Origin: an uncultured Actinomycetes bacterium
Lineage (GTDB): Bacteria; Actinomycetota; Thermoleophilia; Solirubrobacterales; Solirubrobacteraceae
Length of the DNA stretch: 64,000 bases
Assembly: GCA_937888775.1 (NCBI GenBank)
Contig: CALAQT010000089.1
Span: 31,236-95,235, forward strand
Direction: 5' to 3'
Shown here: positions 1 through 8,150 of the stretch, piece after piece
How the letters are laid out: every line of letters begins with the position of its first letter
Numbering within the stretch: position 1 is the stretch's first letter
Position numbers and translations under genes: made by a program
Notes under the pieces: model-generated
The model's input: only the letters and a program-made list of their open reading frames with translations
What the model was told of the DNA's origin: nothing
The model's database searches: none

Positions 1-542
1 GCGCCCGCCTCCTGGTAGGCCTGCAGACGGGCGATCGTGTCGGCCAGGTCCGCGCGGCCATGCAGATAGTTCTCGGCCCTCCCGGTCAGCACCAGCCACG
101 CCGGACCGCCATGAGCGCTCGCAGCAGCAGCGGCAATCCGCTCGGCGGCGAGCGCCAGCTCGTAGATCGGCTCATGCTCGTCACCGGAGGAGTCCTCGAT
201 CGAGAACCCGGCCAGTCCGGCTCCGACCGCCTCGGCGGCAGTCACCGCCACCTGCTCGGGGGCGATGCCAAACCCGTTCTCCAGGTCCGCGGACACCGGC
301 AGCTCGGTCGCGGCGACGATCGTCGCCGCATGCCGGAGGGACTCCTCGCGGCTGACTGAGCCATCCAGGCGCCCAAGTGTCGCCGCAAATCCGCTGCTGG
401 TGGTGGCGAGCGCCTCAAAGCCGAGCGACGCCAGCAGCCTGGCGGCACCGGCGTCCCACGGGTTGGGCAGCAGCAGCGGCCGTCCTGCCTAGCGTAAGGC
501 CTGGAAGTGCGCGGCCAGCTGGGCCTGTTTCTGCAGGGTCAT
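1..542 (-). pseudogene. isocitrate lyase/PEP mutase-family gene, stop-interrupted, cut by window edge
   Basis: Reading the minus strand from ATG at 542 gives a short N-terminus, then an in-frame TAG at 491-489, then the same frame continues to the window edge with a clear isocitrate lyase/phosphoenolpyruvate mutase superfamily sequence. Recognisable blocks are LLLPNPWDAGAARLLASLGF, VSADLENGFG, GFSIEDSSG and LTGRAENYLHGR. The family cleaves or forms C-C or C-P bonds in small carboxylates; members of this short type are usually annotated as 2-methylisocitrate lyase-like, substrate unknown. The residues before the stop (FQALR) and after it (AGRPLLLPN) fit the family's usual N-terminus, so one sense codon seems to have become TAG. 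No good downstream start precedes the conserved core. The gene is therefore either a pseudogene, read through, or affected by a base error. The C-terminus lies outside the window. Confidence 0.75.
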
Positions 543-613
543 CGCGAGGTCACCGCCCGCACACGATAAGGCCCGGACTACGGCCTGCGCGCGCAGCTCG
601 TGGCGCTTGATCT

Positions 614-649
614 GGCTCGAGCCGGTGCACCGGCTCGAGCCGGTGTGCC
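614..649. repeat. two tandem 18-bp palindromic units in a divergent promoter region
   Basis: GGCTCGAGCCGGTGCACC is followed at once by GGCTCGAGCCGGTGTGCC. Each unit carries the perfect palindrome GGCTCGAGCC, and the first also carries GGTGCACC. The pair lies between the divergent starts of the interrupted lyase gene (542, minus) and the glutathionyl-hydroquinone reductase-like gene (677, plus), about 28 bp before the latter. Position and symmetry suggest an operator for a dimeric regulator, but no regulator is adjacent. Confidence 0.5.
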
Positions 650-676
650 GGAGCGTTTGGCGTAGGCTCTGTGACG

Positions 677-1627
677 ATGGCTTGTACCGATACCGGGACC
701 TTCTCCCTGGGGCGCGAGGGCGGCGAGGACGGCTCCTTCCAGCGCCAGGCGAGCAGCTTCCGGGGCTGGGTCACGGCCGACGGCTCCAGCCACTTCCCGC
801 TCCAGGCCGGCCGGTATCACCTGTACGTGGCGCGCGCCTGCCCGTGGGCGCACCGAACGCTGATCGGACGCCGGCTGATGGGCCTCCACGAGGCGATCGG
901 CGTCTCCTACGTAAACCCGATCCGCGACGCCCGAGGCTGGGCGTTCACCGGCGATGACTACACCGATCCGATCAACGGCTTCCGGTTCCTCAGCGAGGCG
1001 TACATGACGACCGACCCCGGCTATCAGGCCGGTGTCAGCGTGCCCGTGCTGTGGGACACCGAGCAGCGGTTGATCGTCAGCAACGAGTCGGCTGACATCC
1101 TGCGCATGCTCGCCACCGTGTTCGCGCCGCTCGCCGAGCATCCGGTGCCGCTGTATCCCAGGCCGTTGCGCGACGAGATCGACGCGCTCAACGAGCGCAT
1201 CTACGAGGGCGTCAACAACGCCGTCTACAAGACCGGCTTCTCGACCAGGCAGGCCGTCTACGAGCGCGAGGTGACGTCGCTGTTTGACCACCTTGACGAA
1301 CTGGACGAGCGGCTGTCGGCACAACGGTTCCTGTTCGGCGACTCCCCGGCGGAGACCGACTGGCGGCTGTTCACGACGCTGCTGCGCTTCGACGCCGTCT
1401 ATCAGATCCACTTCAAGTGCTCGATCCGCAAGCTGATCGAGTACGAGCACCTGTGGCCCTACGCCCGGGACCTGTATCAGTGGCCCGGCGTCGCCGAGAC
1501 CGTCAGCTTCGACGAGATCCGCGCGCACTACTACCGAACGCACCCGATGATCAACCCGTCCGGATTGGTCGCCGCGCTGCCGGCGGCGAGCTTCGAGCAG
1601 CCGCACGGGCGCGATTCGCTGAGCTGA
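677..1627 (+). CDS. glutathionyl-hydroquinone reductase-like GST (Xi class)
   Basis: This 316-residue protein belongs to the glutathione S-transferase superfamily of the YqjG/ECM4 type, which reduces glutathionyl- (or mycothiol-/other thiol-) hydroquinones in the cytosol. The thioredoxin-like N-terminal domain carries the catalytic motif ACPWAHR at about residues 56-62, with the nucleophilic cysteine. Further family blocks are VPVLWD, IVSNESADILRML and the C-terminal helical segment with RFLFGDSPAETDWRLF and FDAVYQIHFKCS. The length is typical of the family. Two starts are possible: GTG at 671 and ATG at 677, two codons later; the ATG is preferred. It is a single-gene unit preceded by two palindromic repeats. 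Many Actinobacteria lack glutathione, so the true thiol cofactor is uncertain. Confidence 0.9.
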   Translation: MACTDTGTFSLGREGGEDGSFQRQASSFRGWVTADGSSHFPLQAGRYHLYVARACPWAHRTLIGRRLMGLHEAIGVSYVNPIRDARGWAFTGDDYTDPINGFRFLSEAYMTTDPGYQAGVSVPVLWDTEQRLIVSNESADILRMLATVFAPLAEHPVPLYPRPLRDEIDALNERIYEGVNNAVYKTGFSTRQAVYEREVTSLFDHLDELDERLSAQRFLFGDSPAETDWRLFTTLLRFDAVYQIHFKCSIRKLIEYEHLWPYARDLYQWPGVAETVSFDEIRAHYYRTHPMINPSGLVAALPAASFEQPHGRDSLS

Positions 1628-1687
1628 TCGCCCCCGGCCGCGCCGGGAGCGAGGCCGCTCGCAAGGGTAGACCTGCTGCCGTGCAAC

Positions 1688-2734
1688 TCAGCCGTTGGGT
1701 CCGTTGGCGGGGCTGAACACGACGTGGCCCTCGATGTGAGCACGTCTCGGCCCATCGGCGATATCGCGGACGCGGCAGGACGCCGTACAGGTGACGGCGA
1801 TCGTCCTGGCTCCGCCCTCGGTCACGGCGAGCAGGTCGCCGGCATGTACACCGGCCGCGGCGAGCGCGGCATGCGCTATGCCGAGAATCAGATCGTCGCC
1901 CGGATGGCGGTTGCCAGGGGTCCGGCGGTCCGCCACCAGAGCGTATTTGAACTGTGCCGGCACGAACCCTTCGCTCTCCACGCCGATGTCCTGGCCGTGA
2001 GGTAATCCGGATTCCGTAACCAGGCTTGAGCTTCCGTCCGGTCCGATCGCGTAGAGCTTGCCCGACAGTTCGTCAGGCGCGATCAGATCGCCGGCGAACC
2101 GGCCGAAGGACGCCGGTGCCACGGCGATGCCACCCTCTACTCGGGGGCCATCACGAGTCACCACATCGACGTGCCCGTTGCAATCGATCGCGTACACCGA
2201 CGTCTTGCCAGAGGCGGTAGAGGTGACCAGCAACCGGCGCCCGAAGCGGCCGGTGGCGTCAAACGCAATCCCGTTCTCAAGTCCGCGCCTGGGCAGACTG
2301 GCGAACCGCCGGCCGTTACCCTGGGCGTCGATCACGGTCACGCCGTCCCCGCGATCAAGCCGCAGGGCGTAAAGGCTGTCCTTGGCGAAGGCGCAGCGCG
2401 CCGCCTTGAGCCTGCGCCCGGATGACAGAGCGATGTACGGCTCCAGTCCGCGTGGGGCCGAGTACGCACGGGCGAAGGGCCGCAGCTTTCCACTGGGTGC
2501 CAGCAGCGCGAGGCGTCCCGCAGCAGCCACCACTATCGACCCGCCTTTGCGCGGCGCGCTCAAGTCGACCACACCGCGGACGTGCTTACGCCCAACCCAG
2601 TTTGCGATCCTGCCCACGCCGGCGCGAGCGATCCCCGCGTCTCCAGACCGACCGCAGCCGACCAGACAAACGCAGACCAGAACCGGCAGCAGCAAGGTTG
2701 CACCGCGACGACAGAACATGCGCCCTAGGTCCAC
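1688..2734 (-). CDS. secreted lipoprotein, beta-propeller-like
   Basis: This 348-residue protein has an N-terminal signal peptide ending in a lipobox (LVCVCLVGC, cysteine near residue 27), so it should be anchored to the outer face of the membrane. The rest is rich in short beta-strand repeats such as GGSIVVAAAGRLALLAPSG, DGVTVIDAQGNGRRFASL and GKLYAIGPDGSSSLV. These resemble NHL or SMP-30-type propeller blades, with paired cysteines near the C-terminus (TCTASC). I recognise no catalytic motif, so the function is unknown; binding or structural roles are as likely as lactonase activity. It lies 12 bp downstream of the LCP gene on the same strand, so the two may be co-transcribed and both act at the cell envelope. 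Confidence 0.65.
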   Translation of the reverse strand: MDLGRMFCRRGATLLLPVLVCVCLVGCGRSGDAGIARAGVGRIANWVGRKHVRGVVDLSAPRKGGSIVVAAAGRLALLAPSGKLRPFARAYSAPRGLEPYIALSSGRRLKAARCAFAKDSLYALRLDRGDGVTVIDAQGNGRRFASLPRRGLENGIAFDATGRFGRRLLVTSTASGKTSVYAIDCNGHVDVVTRDGPRVEGGIAVAPASFGRFAGDLIAPDELSGKLYAIGPDGSSSLVTESGLPHGQDIGVESEGFVPAQFKYALVADRRTPGNRHPGDDLILGIAHAALAAAGVHAGDLLAVTEGGARTIAVTCTASCRVRDIADGPRRAHIEGHVVFSPANGPNG

Positions 2735-2746
2735 GATAGCGCCCGT

Positions 2747-4642
2747 TCAATCTCCTTTGGCGCCCCGATCAGGTGCTGACGATTTCGCTTTCAAGTGCGG
2801 AGACCGAGCCGCCGAGATCGACGCGTCGGCGACGGTCGCATTGAGTCGTGCTTGCAGCTGCAGGTTGGTGTGTAGTTGGGCGCGCAGGTCGGCAAGCTCT
2901 CGTCTGCGTTTGAGCAGCGGCATCGCGAGCAGCGGGACGACGAGCAGCGTCAGCAGGCTAGCTAGAGATCCGATGAGTTGCTTGAGGTCAGTTGTCGCTG
3001 GCGCGGCGGTTTGGTTCGGTATCGCCGCGGCATGGAGCTTCCGGCGCCCGCCTGCGGATGATCCTGTCAGGACCGAAGTCAGTGGCGAGGTTTGTTCGGC
3101 GATCGCCAGCACCTCCCCGTTTTGGACCGAGTTGTTGAGCGAGTTGCGGATCCAATAGACCGCGCCATGCTCGTGCCAGGCGACCATCTTGAGGTTCTCG
3201 CCCTCGTAGTAGAGGGAGTAGGTTCTCCCGCCGACGTGGATGATCTGATCGGGGCTGTTGAACTGCGCAGCGGTCGTCCAGGTCATGCCCTGCACGTCGT
3301 AGTACTGACCCAGCACCCCGGCTGAGAACACCGCTACGTAAGCTAAATACGCACTCCCGTGGCTCGCGTGGATCACGTAGTTGCGCAAGAACACCGGCTG
3401 GACGCTGCCACCAGCGTCTTGCACGCGGGGGTACTCCATCGGGAACGAGAGCTTCGAGGCCGTGGCATCTGCTGAGGCGAGATCGGACTCGCTGGCCGAT
3501 ACGAGTGGCAGCTTTGCGGCGGCTTTCTTGTTGTGGACAGCGTGCGCGACCGCGGCCGTGCTCCGCTTGGGGATCGGCGAACTGCCGTGGAGGAACGCGT
3601 CGACGCTGGAGGTGATCTGCTGCGGGCTCGCAGTAACGCAAGCGCAGGGGGTGGCGCTGGCGGGAACCAGGTTCGCCTGAAACTGAACCTGGCGGACTCT
3701 GCGTCCCGCAGATGTGATCAGCGTTCCGATCAGGTTCAGGAGCCCGGTGGTCGATTGCAAGCCGGGATCGGTCTGGACTGCCTGCCCGAAGATCCGCTCG
3801 AACTTGCCGATGTTGTCGGTCAGCGTCGGTCCGTACTGCTTCTTCACGTCGAGCAGGAAGCTCTGATCGCGCGCGTCGCGCACCAGCGAGGTGTCGCCGT
3901 GGCGGTATGAGACGAACTGCAGCGCCTGAGCGCCGCATAGCTTCTGATAGCCGGGCTCCAGGTTGATCTCCTGATACTGCTCGCTGGTCGGGGTGTTGAC
4001 GTGGTAGTAGCGGCGGTCGATCGTCGAGTAAACGCACCCCATCTCATTCACGGCCCGTTTGAAACGTCCGAACGTGACAACCATCACGTGGTTGACCGAC
4101 AGGCCGAGCACCCGCTTGATCGTCGAGACCAGCAGTGGGATCCCGCCGGCGGTGTAGGCGTAGTTGAAGCGGGTGGTGATCGGCGGCGCGTTGGGCGGGT
4201 AGATCGTGGCCTCGAGCTCACGCGGGATCGACATCATCGAGATGTACGGCTTGCTCGGATCGATCCGCACGAGCAGCATCTCGTTGGAATGAGGAAGCAC
4301 CGCATGCAGGTAGTACTTGGTCAGCGCCCGCTGGTCATCGCCGACCAGCAGCAGCGTCTGCGGATCGCCCCACCCCGCCGGAGCGAGCGTCCCCGGTGGC
4401 AAGTTCAGAGCTCGGTTCTGGCTCAGCGCATCGCGCAGCGTGTGGACCTGATCGAGGACGAACGCGGCGCTGGCGGCCGCGCTGCACACCAGCACGACCA
4501 AACAGCCGAGGATGATTCTCAGGGTCGTGCGTCGCGGCGGGGGGTTCGGCGGCGATCCGTTCGGCGACTCGCCGGGCGGGCCTACGGCCGGGGGTTCCGG
4601 CGACACCGAATGGCTCTTGGGCAGGGCGCTGATTACGCTCAT
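2747..4642 (-). CDS. LytR-CpsA-Psr (LCP) family cell-wall ligase
   Basis: LCP proteins transfer glycopolymers from lipid carriers to peptidoglycan on the outer face of the membrane. Starting at ATG 4642 (631 residues), the protein has a proline-rich cytoplasmic tail, one membrane helix at about residues 41-63 and then an LCP domain. Domain markers are LLLVGDDQR, LLVRIDPSKPYISMMSIPRE, the FNYAYTAGG stretch and LQFVSYRHGDTSLVRDARDQ, which contains the arginines expected to bind polyprenyl pyrophosphate. A second hydrophobic segment near residues 555-577 (LIGSLASLLTLLVVPLLAMP) is followed by a charged helical tail. That C-terminal membrane segment is unusual for the family. An upstream start at 4810 would add 56 low-quality residues and is rejected. 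Confidence 0.85.
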   Translation of the reverse strand: MSVISALPKSHSVSPEPPAVGPPGESPNGSPPNPPPRRTTLRIILGCLVVLVCSAAASAAFVLDQVHTLRDALSQNRALNLPPGTLAPAGWGDPQTLLLVGDDQRALTKYYLHAVLPHSNEMLLVRIDPSKPYISMMSIPRELEATIYPPNAPPITTRFNYAYTAGGIPLLVSTIKRVLGLSVNHVMVVTFGRFKRAVNEMGCVYSTIDRRYYHVNTPTSEQYQEINLEPGYQKLCGAQALQFVSYRHGDTSLVRDARDQSFLLDVKKQYGPTLTDNIGKFERIFGQAVQTDPGLQSTTGLLNLIGTLITSAGRRVRQVQFQANLVPASATPCACVTASPQQITSSVDAFLHGSSPIPKRSTAAVAHAVHNKKAAAKLPLVSASESDLASADATASKLSFPMEYPRVQDAGGSVQPVFLRNYVIHASHGSAYLAYVAVFSAGVLGQYYDVQGMTWTTAAQFNSPDQIIHVGGRTYSLYYEGENLKMVAWHEHGAVYWIRNSLNNSVQNGEVLAIAEQTSPLTSVLTGSSAGGRRKLHAAAIPNQTAAPATTDLKQLIGSLASLLTLLVVPLLAMPLLKRRRELADLRAQLHTNLQLQARLNATVADASISAARSPHLKAKSSAPDRGAKGD

Positions 4643-4883
4643 GCTGTGAACCGATGGGTGCCCCGCGTCGATCGCCTGAAAGCTCGAAGCACCGCACACA
4701 TGATGCTGGCTCTCATCAACGCGACCTAACTCCAGCCTCCGCGTGGGCTCGATGCCGCCCCCCGGATCCCGCGTGAGCTCCCCGTCGCGCCCGGCGGATG
4801 GATCCGCCACGATTCCGGCTCGCGACGTGTAGGTATCGACGTGCAGGCGTTCGCTAGCGCTCCTGCGGAGCTCGTCGCGGTCC

Positions 4884-5987
4884 CTACGCCGCCATCAGTT
4901 CGTCGCGCTTGCCGGCGACCTGGTCGAACAACTCCCGGAAGGACTTGGCGAACTTCTCCACACCCTCGCGCTCGAGCACCGCGACCACGTCGTCATAGTC
5001 GACGCCGGCGTTCGCGAAGCGCTCAAGCGTACGTCGAGCTCCGTCGACGTCGCGCTCGAGCGTGTCCGCCACGCGACCGTGGGCTTGGAACGCCTCGACC
5101 GTCTCCTGCGGCATGGTGTTGACGGTTTGCGCTCCGATCAGCTGCTCCACGTAGACGACGTCCCGATAGGCAGGGTTCTTAGCCGACGTCGAGGCCCACA
5201 AGCACCGCTGCGGCGAGGCTCCGGCCCGTTCGAGCTCCTCCCACTCCGCGCCGCTGAACAGCTCCTTGTAGGTCTGGTAGGCAAGCCGCGCGTTGGCGAT
5301 CGCCAGCGTCCCTTTCAGGTCCTCGTGACCTCCGAGCTCGTCCAGACGCCGGTCGGCCTCCGTGTCGACCCGCGAGACGAAGAACGACGCGACCGACGCC
5401 ACCGAATCTAGAGCGCCGCCAGCGTCTCGCAATCGTCGCAGGCCGCGCAGGTACGCCTCCGCCGCCGCACGGTGGCGCTCCAGCGAGAACAACAGCGTGA
5501 CGTTGATCGGGATGCCGGAGGCGATCGACTCCTCGATCGCGTTCAGGCCCGGCTCCGTCCCCGGGATCTTCACAAACAGATTGGGGCGATCGATCATCTG
5601 ATGGATCCGTTTGGCCTCAGCGAATGTGCCTTCCGAGTCGTAGGCGAGATTCGGATCGACCTCAAGCGATACCCATCCATCCCGAGTCGGCTCACCTCGC
5701 TCGAACACGGGACGCAGCAGATCGCATGCGCCTCGGATGTCCTCCCGCGCCAGCGCCAGGAACACCTCCTTGGGATCTTGTTCCTTACGCAGCAGCTCGC
5801 GCAGCTGTTCGTCATAGGCGTCGCCTTCGCCGATCGCGCCCTGGAAGATGGTCGGATTGGAGGTGACGCCGACGACGCCCTCGTCGATCAACTCAGCCAG
5901 GTCGCCGTCTTGCACGAACGAGCGCGAGAGGTGATCGATCCAGGCGCTCTGGCCGTGATGGGCTAAATCCTGAAGGGGTGTCGGCAT
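4884..5987 (-). CDS. tal: transaldolase
   Basis: Transaldolase moves a dihydroxyacetone unit between sugar phosphates in the non-oxidative pentose phosphate pathway. The 367-residue product matches the long bacterial form. VTSNPTIFQGAIG near the N-terminus and LFVKIPGTEPGLNAI contain conserved residues, the lysine of the second block being the Schiff-base residue. NVTLLFSLERH, SVASFFVSRVDTEADR and CLWASTSAKNPAY follow in the usual order. The start at ATG 5987 is supported by GGGAG seven bases upstream; an upstream ATG at 6047 would add 20 unrelated residues. It is not flanked by transketolase or other pentose phosphate genes in this window. Confidence 0.93.
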   Translation of the reverse strand: MPTPLQDLAHHGQSAWIDHLSRSFVQDGDLAELIDEGVVGVTSNPTIFQGAIGEGDAYDEQLRELLRKEQDPKEVFLALAREDIRGACDLLRPVFERGEPTRDGWVSLEVDPNLAYDSEGTFAEAKRIHQMIDRPNLFVKIPGTEPGLNAIEESIASGIPINVTLLFSLERHRAAAEAYLRGLRRLRDAGGALDSVASVASFFVSRVDTEADRRLDELGGHEDLKGTLAIANARLAYQTYKELFSGAEWEELERAGASPQRCLWASTSAKNPAYRDVVYVEQLIGAQTVNTMPQETVEAFQAHGRVADTLERDVDGARRTLERFANAGVDYDDVVAVLEREGVEKFAKSFRELFDQVAGKRDELMAA

Positions 5988-6082
5988 GAGAAGCTCCCGT
6001 AAGAGGTTGGCCGTGAGTAGCGGTAAGCCTCGGCCGATCGCTCGCACGTGCCGGCCGAGAGTCTTCAGGGTAGACGCTCCAG

Positions 6083-6205
6083 ATGAACATCATCACTCAT
6101 TCGGACGTCGGCTACGCCATCGTTGAGCCGGACAAGGTCGAGAACCACACCATCCGACGGATCCGAAGGGTCACAGCCTGCCAGCAGGTGAGGACAGGTC
6201 CGTGA
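6083..6205 (+). CDS. possible 40-residue ORF coupled to a truncated phosphatase
   Basis: An ATG at 6083 opens 40 codons (MNIITHSDVGYAIVEPDK at the start) whose TGA at 6203 overlaps the GTG at 6202 of the next ORF (GTGA). That overlap is typical of translational coupling, and the reading is hydrophilic rather than random proline/arginine-rich shadow. I do not recognise the sequence. It may be a small real gene, or the tail of something deleted on the left, since the following gene is itself truncated. No strong ribosome binding site is visible. Confidence 0.3.
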   Translation: MNIITHSDVGYAIVEPDKVENHTIRRIRRVTACQQVRTGP

Positions 6206-6495
6206 GCGACTGCGTATGGCTTCTGCGACATGGGGATACCGAATGGACGCGCGCAGGGCGTCATACCGGCAGGCTTGACATACCGGCGAGCGACGCGGGA
6301 CGCGAGCAGGCTCGAGACGCCGAACGACTACTGACCCGCATGCGTTTTGCGCACGTTCTCGCAAGCCCTCAGACGCGGGCGCTCCAGACAGGTCAGCTGG
6401 TCGGTAGTCGAACGCCGCGCGACGGGACCGCTGCTGCGACTGTGGAATCCCACCGCGGACGAGACCGTTTCAGGACTAGCGGCGAGCCCGCCTGA
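6202..6495 (+). pseudogene. histidine phosphatase (phosphoglycerate mutase-like) N-terminal fragment
   Basis: From GTG 6202 the first 65 or so residues are a good histidine-phosphatase N-terminus. WLLRHGDTEWTRAGRHTGR carries the RHG motif with the phospho-accepting histidine, and VLASPQTRALQTGQLVG is the second family block. After about position 6400 the similarity ends and the frame runs through unrelated sequence, then overlaps the 3' end of coxG. The family needs at least another 100 residues, including a second catalytic histidine, which are absent. The fragment is therefore non-functional, and its break marks a probable deletion or rearrangement junction beside the cox operon. Confidence 0.6.
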
Positions 6496-7594
6496 ACGCG
6501 AGCAGCGCGACCAGCAGACCGACCACGAACGCAAACGGCGCGGGGTTGTTCTTGGCCCGGCCCCAAAGCACCGAACCGATCAGCGCCAGACCGTCCAACG
6601 GCTCGATCGAATGGACCGGTGCACCAGCGTCACCCGGGCCCGGGTCACCGCTGCTCGCTCCACCCGCGCTCCCGCCTGCACCTAGGGCCGCAGCCCCCGC
6701 CGGAGCCGCGGCACCCACGCCGGCGCTGCCATTTGCCGGCGCCGCGCCGCCGTCGGCGCCCACCTGCGCAGGAGTCGTACCGGCCTCGGCAGCGCCAGCA
6801 CCAGCCTCAGCAGCGCCCGCACCCTTGGCGGCTCCCGCACCCTTGGCAGCGCCAGCACCACCCTTGGCGGCGCCCGCACCACCCTTGGCGGCGCCCGCAC
6901 CACCCTCACCCGCACCCGCCTCTGCAGCACCCGCACCAGGCTCCCCAGCGCCCGCACCACCCTCACCCGCACCCGCACCGGCCTCTGCTGCACCCGCACC
7001 AGGCTCCCCAGCGCCCGCACCACCCTCGCTCGGAGCAGCACCATTCCCGGCGGCCCCGGCAGCACCGTCACCATCGCCGGCGCCGGCTTCCACACCAGCC
7101 ACACCGCCACTGGAGCCCGCAGCCACCTCGCTCGGGTCAGGCGCCCCGGCCAGCGACGTCTGCAGGCATTTGGCGAAGTCACGCAGCAGCCGCTCGGAGA
7201 TGTCCTCGATCATCCCGCCGCGGCCGAAGCGCGCCAGGCGTCCGGTGATGTGGTAATCGGTGTCCACCTCCACACGCGTCGTCTCGTCGCCGAGGGCCGT
7301 GAGCTTGGACTTGATCGTCGCCTTGGCGCCGCCCTGGCCCCGCTTGTCGGTTCCAGCGGCGTGCATCGTCGCCGTGTGAGCGTCCTCTTGAAGGTCGTCC
7401 ATCTCCAGCTTGCCGCTGTAGGAGGCCGAGGTCGGCCCGATCTTGACCCTGAATGTGCCGTTGTAGCTGCCGTCCTCGTTGCGGCCGGTGACGGCTGCGC
7501 CGGGCAGGCAGGGCGCCACCCGCTCGATGTCGATCAGCGTCGACCAGACGCGGTCGATCGGCGCGGCGACCTCAAATGACTGCTCTAGCTTCAT
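6476..7594 (-). CDS. coxG: CoxG-like SRPBCC protein with Gly/Ala-rich linker and C-terminal membrane anchor
   Basis: CoxG proteins recruit the mature CO dehydrogenase-type hydroxylase to the cytoplasmic membrane. Residues 1-150 form a START/SRPBCC domain of the carbon monoxide dehydrogenase subunit G family (KLEQSFEVAAPIDRVWSTL, CLPGAAV, GRLARFGRGGMIEDIS). Residues of about 155-325 are an extraordinary Gly/Ala/Glu/Pro linker made of repeated GAGAAKG- and GAGAGEPGAGAAEA-like units. The last 25 residues (FAFVVGLLVALLAFRRARR) are a single membrane helix with a positive tail. At 372 residues it is about twice the length of a bare CoxG domain. It is the last gene of the cox operon, and its start overlaps the 3' end of the mocA-like gene by 23 bp. 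Confidence 0.88.
   Translation of the reverse strand: MKLEQSFEVAAPIDRVWSTLIDIERVAPCLPGAAVTGRNEDGSYNGTFRVKIGPTSASYSGKLEMDDLQEDAHTATMHAAGTDKRGQGGAKATIKSKLTALGDETTRVEVDTDYHITGRLARFGRGGMIEDISERLLRDFAKCLQTSLAGAPDPSEVAAGSSGGVAGVEAGAGDGDGAAGAAGNGAAPSEGGAGAGEPGAGAAEAGAGAGEGGAGAGEPGAGAAEAGAGEGGAGAAKGGAGAAKGGAGAAKGAGAAKGAGAAEAGAGAAEAGTTPAQVGADGGAAPANGSAGVGAAAPAGAAALGAGGSAGGASSGDPGPGDAGAPVHSIEPLDGLALIGSVLWGRAKNNPAPFAFVVGLLVALLAFRRARR
6630..7130. repeat. coding low-complexity repeat tract inside coxG
   Basis: The DNA contains runs of near-identical 21- to 45-bp units (for example, CACCCTTGGCGGCGCCCGCAC repeated at about 6846-6910 and a duplicated 60-bp block around 6920-7030). They encode the Gly/Ala-rich linker. 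The units keep the reading frame, so expansion and contraction should change linker length without breaking the protein. Confidence 0.8.
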
Positions 7595-8150
7595 TGCGAA
7601 TTGCCTCCAGGTCGTCAGGGGTGTCGACGTCGCGGCCCGAACTCAGATGGCCGCACTCGATTACCGGTCCACCTTGGAGCAGGCCTCGCGCTCCGCGATC
7701 GCCGGTCAGCTCGGATAGCGCCTGCAACTGCTCGGCGCCCAGCACGACGGGATGGCCGGGACGACCGCCGTACACGGCTCGGGTGCCGCCCGGCTGATCG
7801 ACGAAGCGGCCGATCAGCTGAGGGGTCAGCAGTGGCTCGTCGCCGAGCGTGACGATCACCTTGCCGGCGCCGGCCGCCAAAAGCACCGAGGCGCCGCAGC
7901 GCAACGACGCAGCCTGGCCGGTGTGCCAGTCTGCGCAGATCACCGGTTCGGCGCGCCCCAGGTCGACCCGCTCGCGCACCTCGTCCGCGTGCGCGCCCAG
8001 CACGACCACTATCCGCTCCAGCTCGGCGACCTCGCACTGGGCGGCCACCGCGTAATCCAGCAGCGGCCGACCGTCGAGCTCGGCCAGCAGCTTGGGCTGG
8101 TCGCCGAACCGGGTTCCCGCGCCGGCGGCCAGGATCAGCCCCGCGATCAC
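7572..8150 (-). CDS. MocA/MobA-like molybdenum cofactor nucleotidyltransferase
   Basis: This 192-residue protein is a NTP-transferase-domain enzyme of the MobA/MocA family, expected to add CMP (or GMP) to molybdopterin; CODH-type enzymes use the cytosine dinucleotide form. The N-terminal signature AGLILAAGAGTRFGDQPKLL is the nucleotide-binding loop with the lysine. VIVTLGDEPLLTPQLI is the metal-binding block, and GRPGHPVVLG and DRGARGLL follow. The best start is GTG 8150, giving VIAGLILAAG; upstream codons run into tandem repeats. It sits between xdhC and coxG in the cox operon, as expected for a dedicated cofactor maturation gene. Confidence 0.87.
   Translation of the reverse strand: MIAGLILAAGAGTRFGDQPKLLAELDGRPLLDYAVAAQCEVAELERIVVVLGAHADEVRERVDLGRAEPVICADWHTGQAASLRCGASVLLAAGAGKVIVTLGDEPLLTPQLIGRFVDQPGGTRAVYGGRPGHPVVLGAEQLQALSELTGDRGARGLLQGGPVIECGHLSSGRDVDTPDDLEAIRNEARAVI

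Noticed and set aside
578..1606. Long minus-strand ORF of 342 codons opposite the hydroquinone reductase-like gene
   Set aside because: It is Arg/Val-rich antisense text with no family resemblance; the plus-strand gene has clear conserved motifs over the same bases.
6546..7256. Plus-strand ORF of Pro/Ala repeats opposite coxG
   Set aside because: It is the mirror of the Gly/Ala-rich coding repeats in coxG, which has a real SRPBCC domain and a membrane helix in frame.
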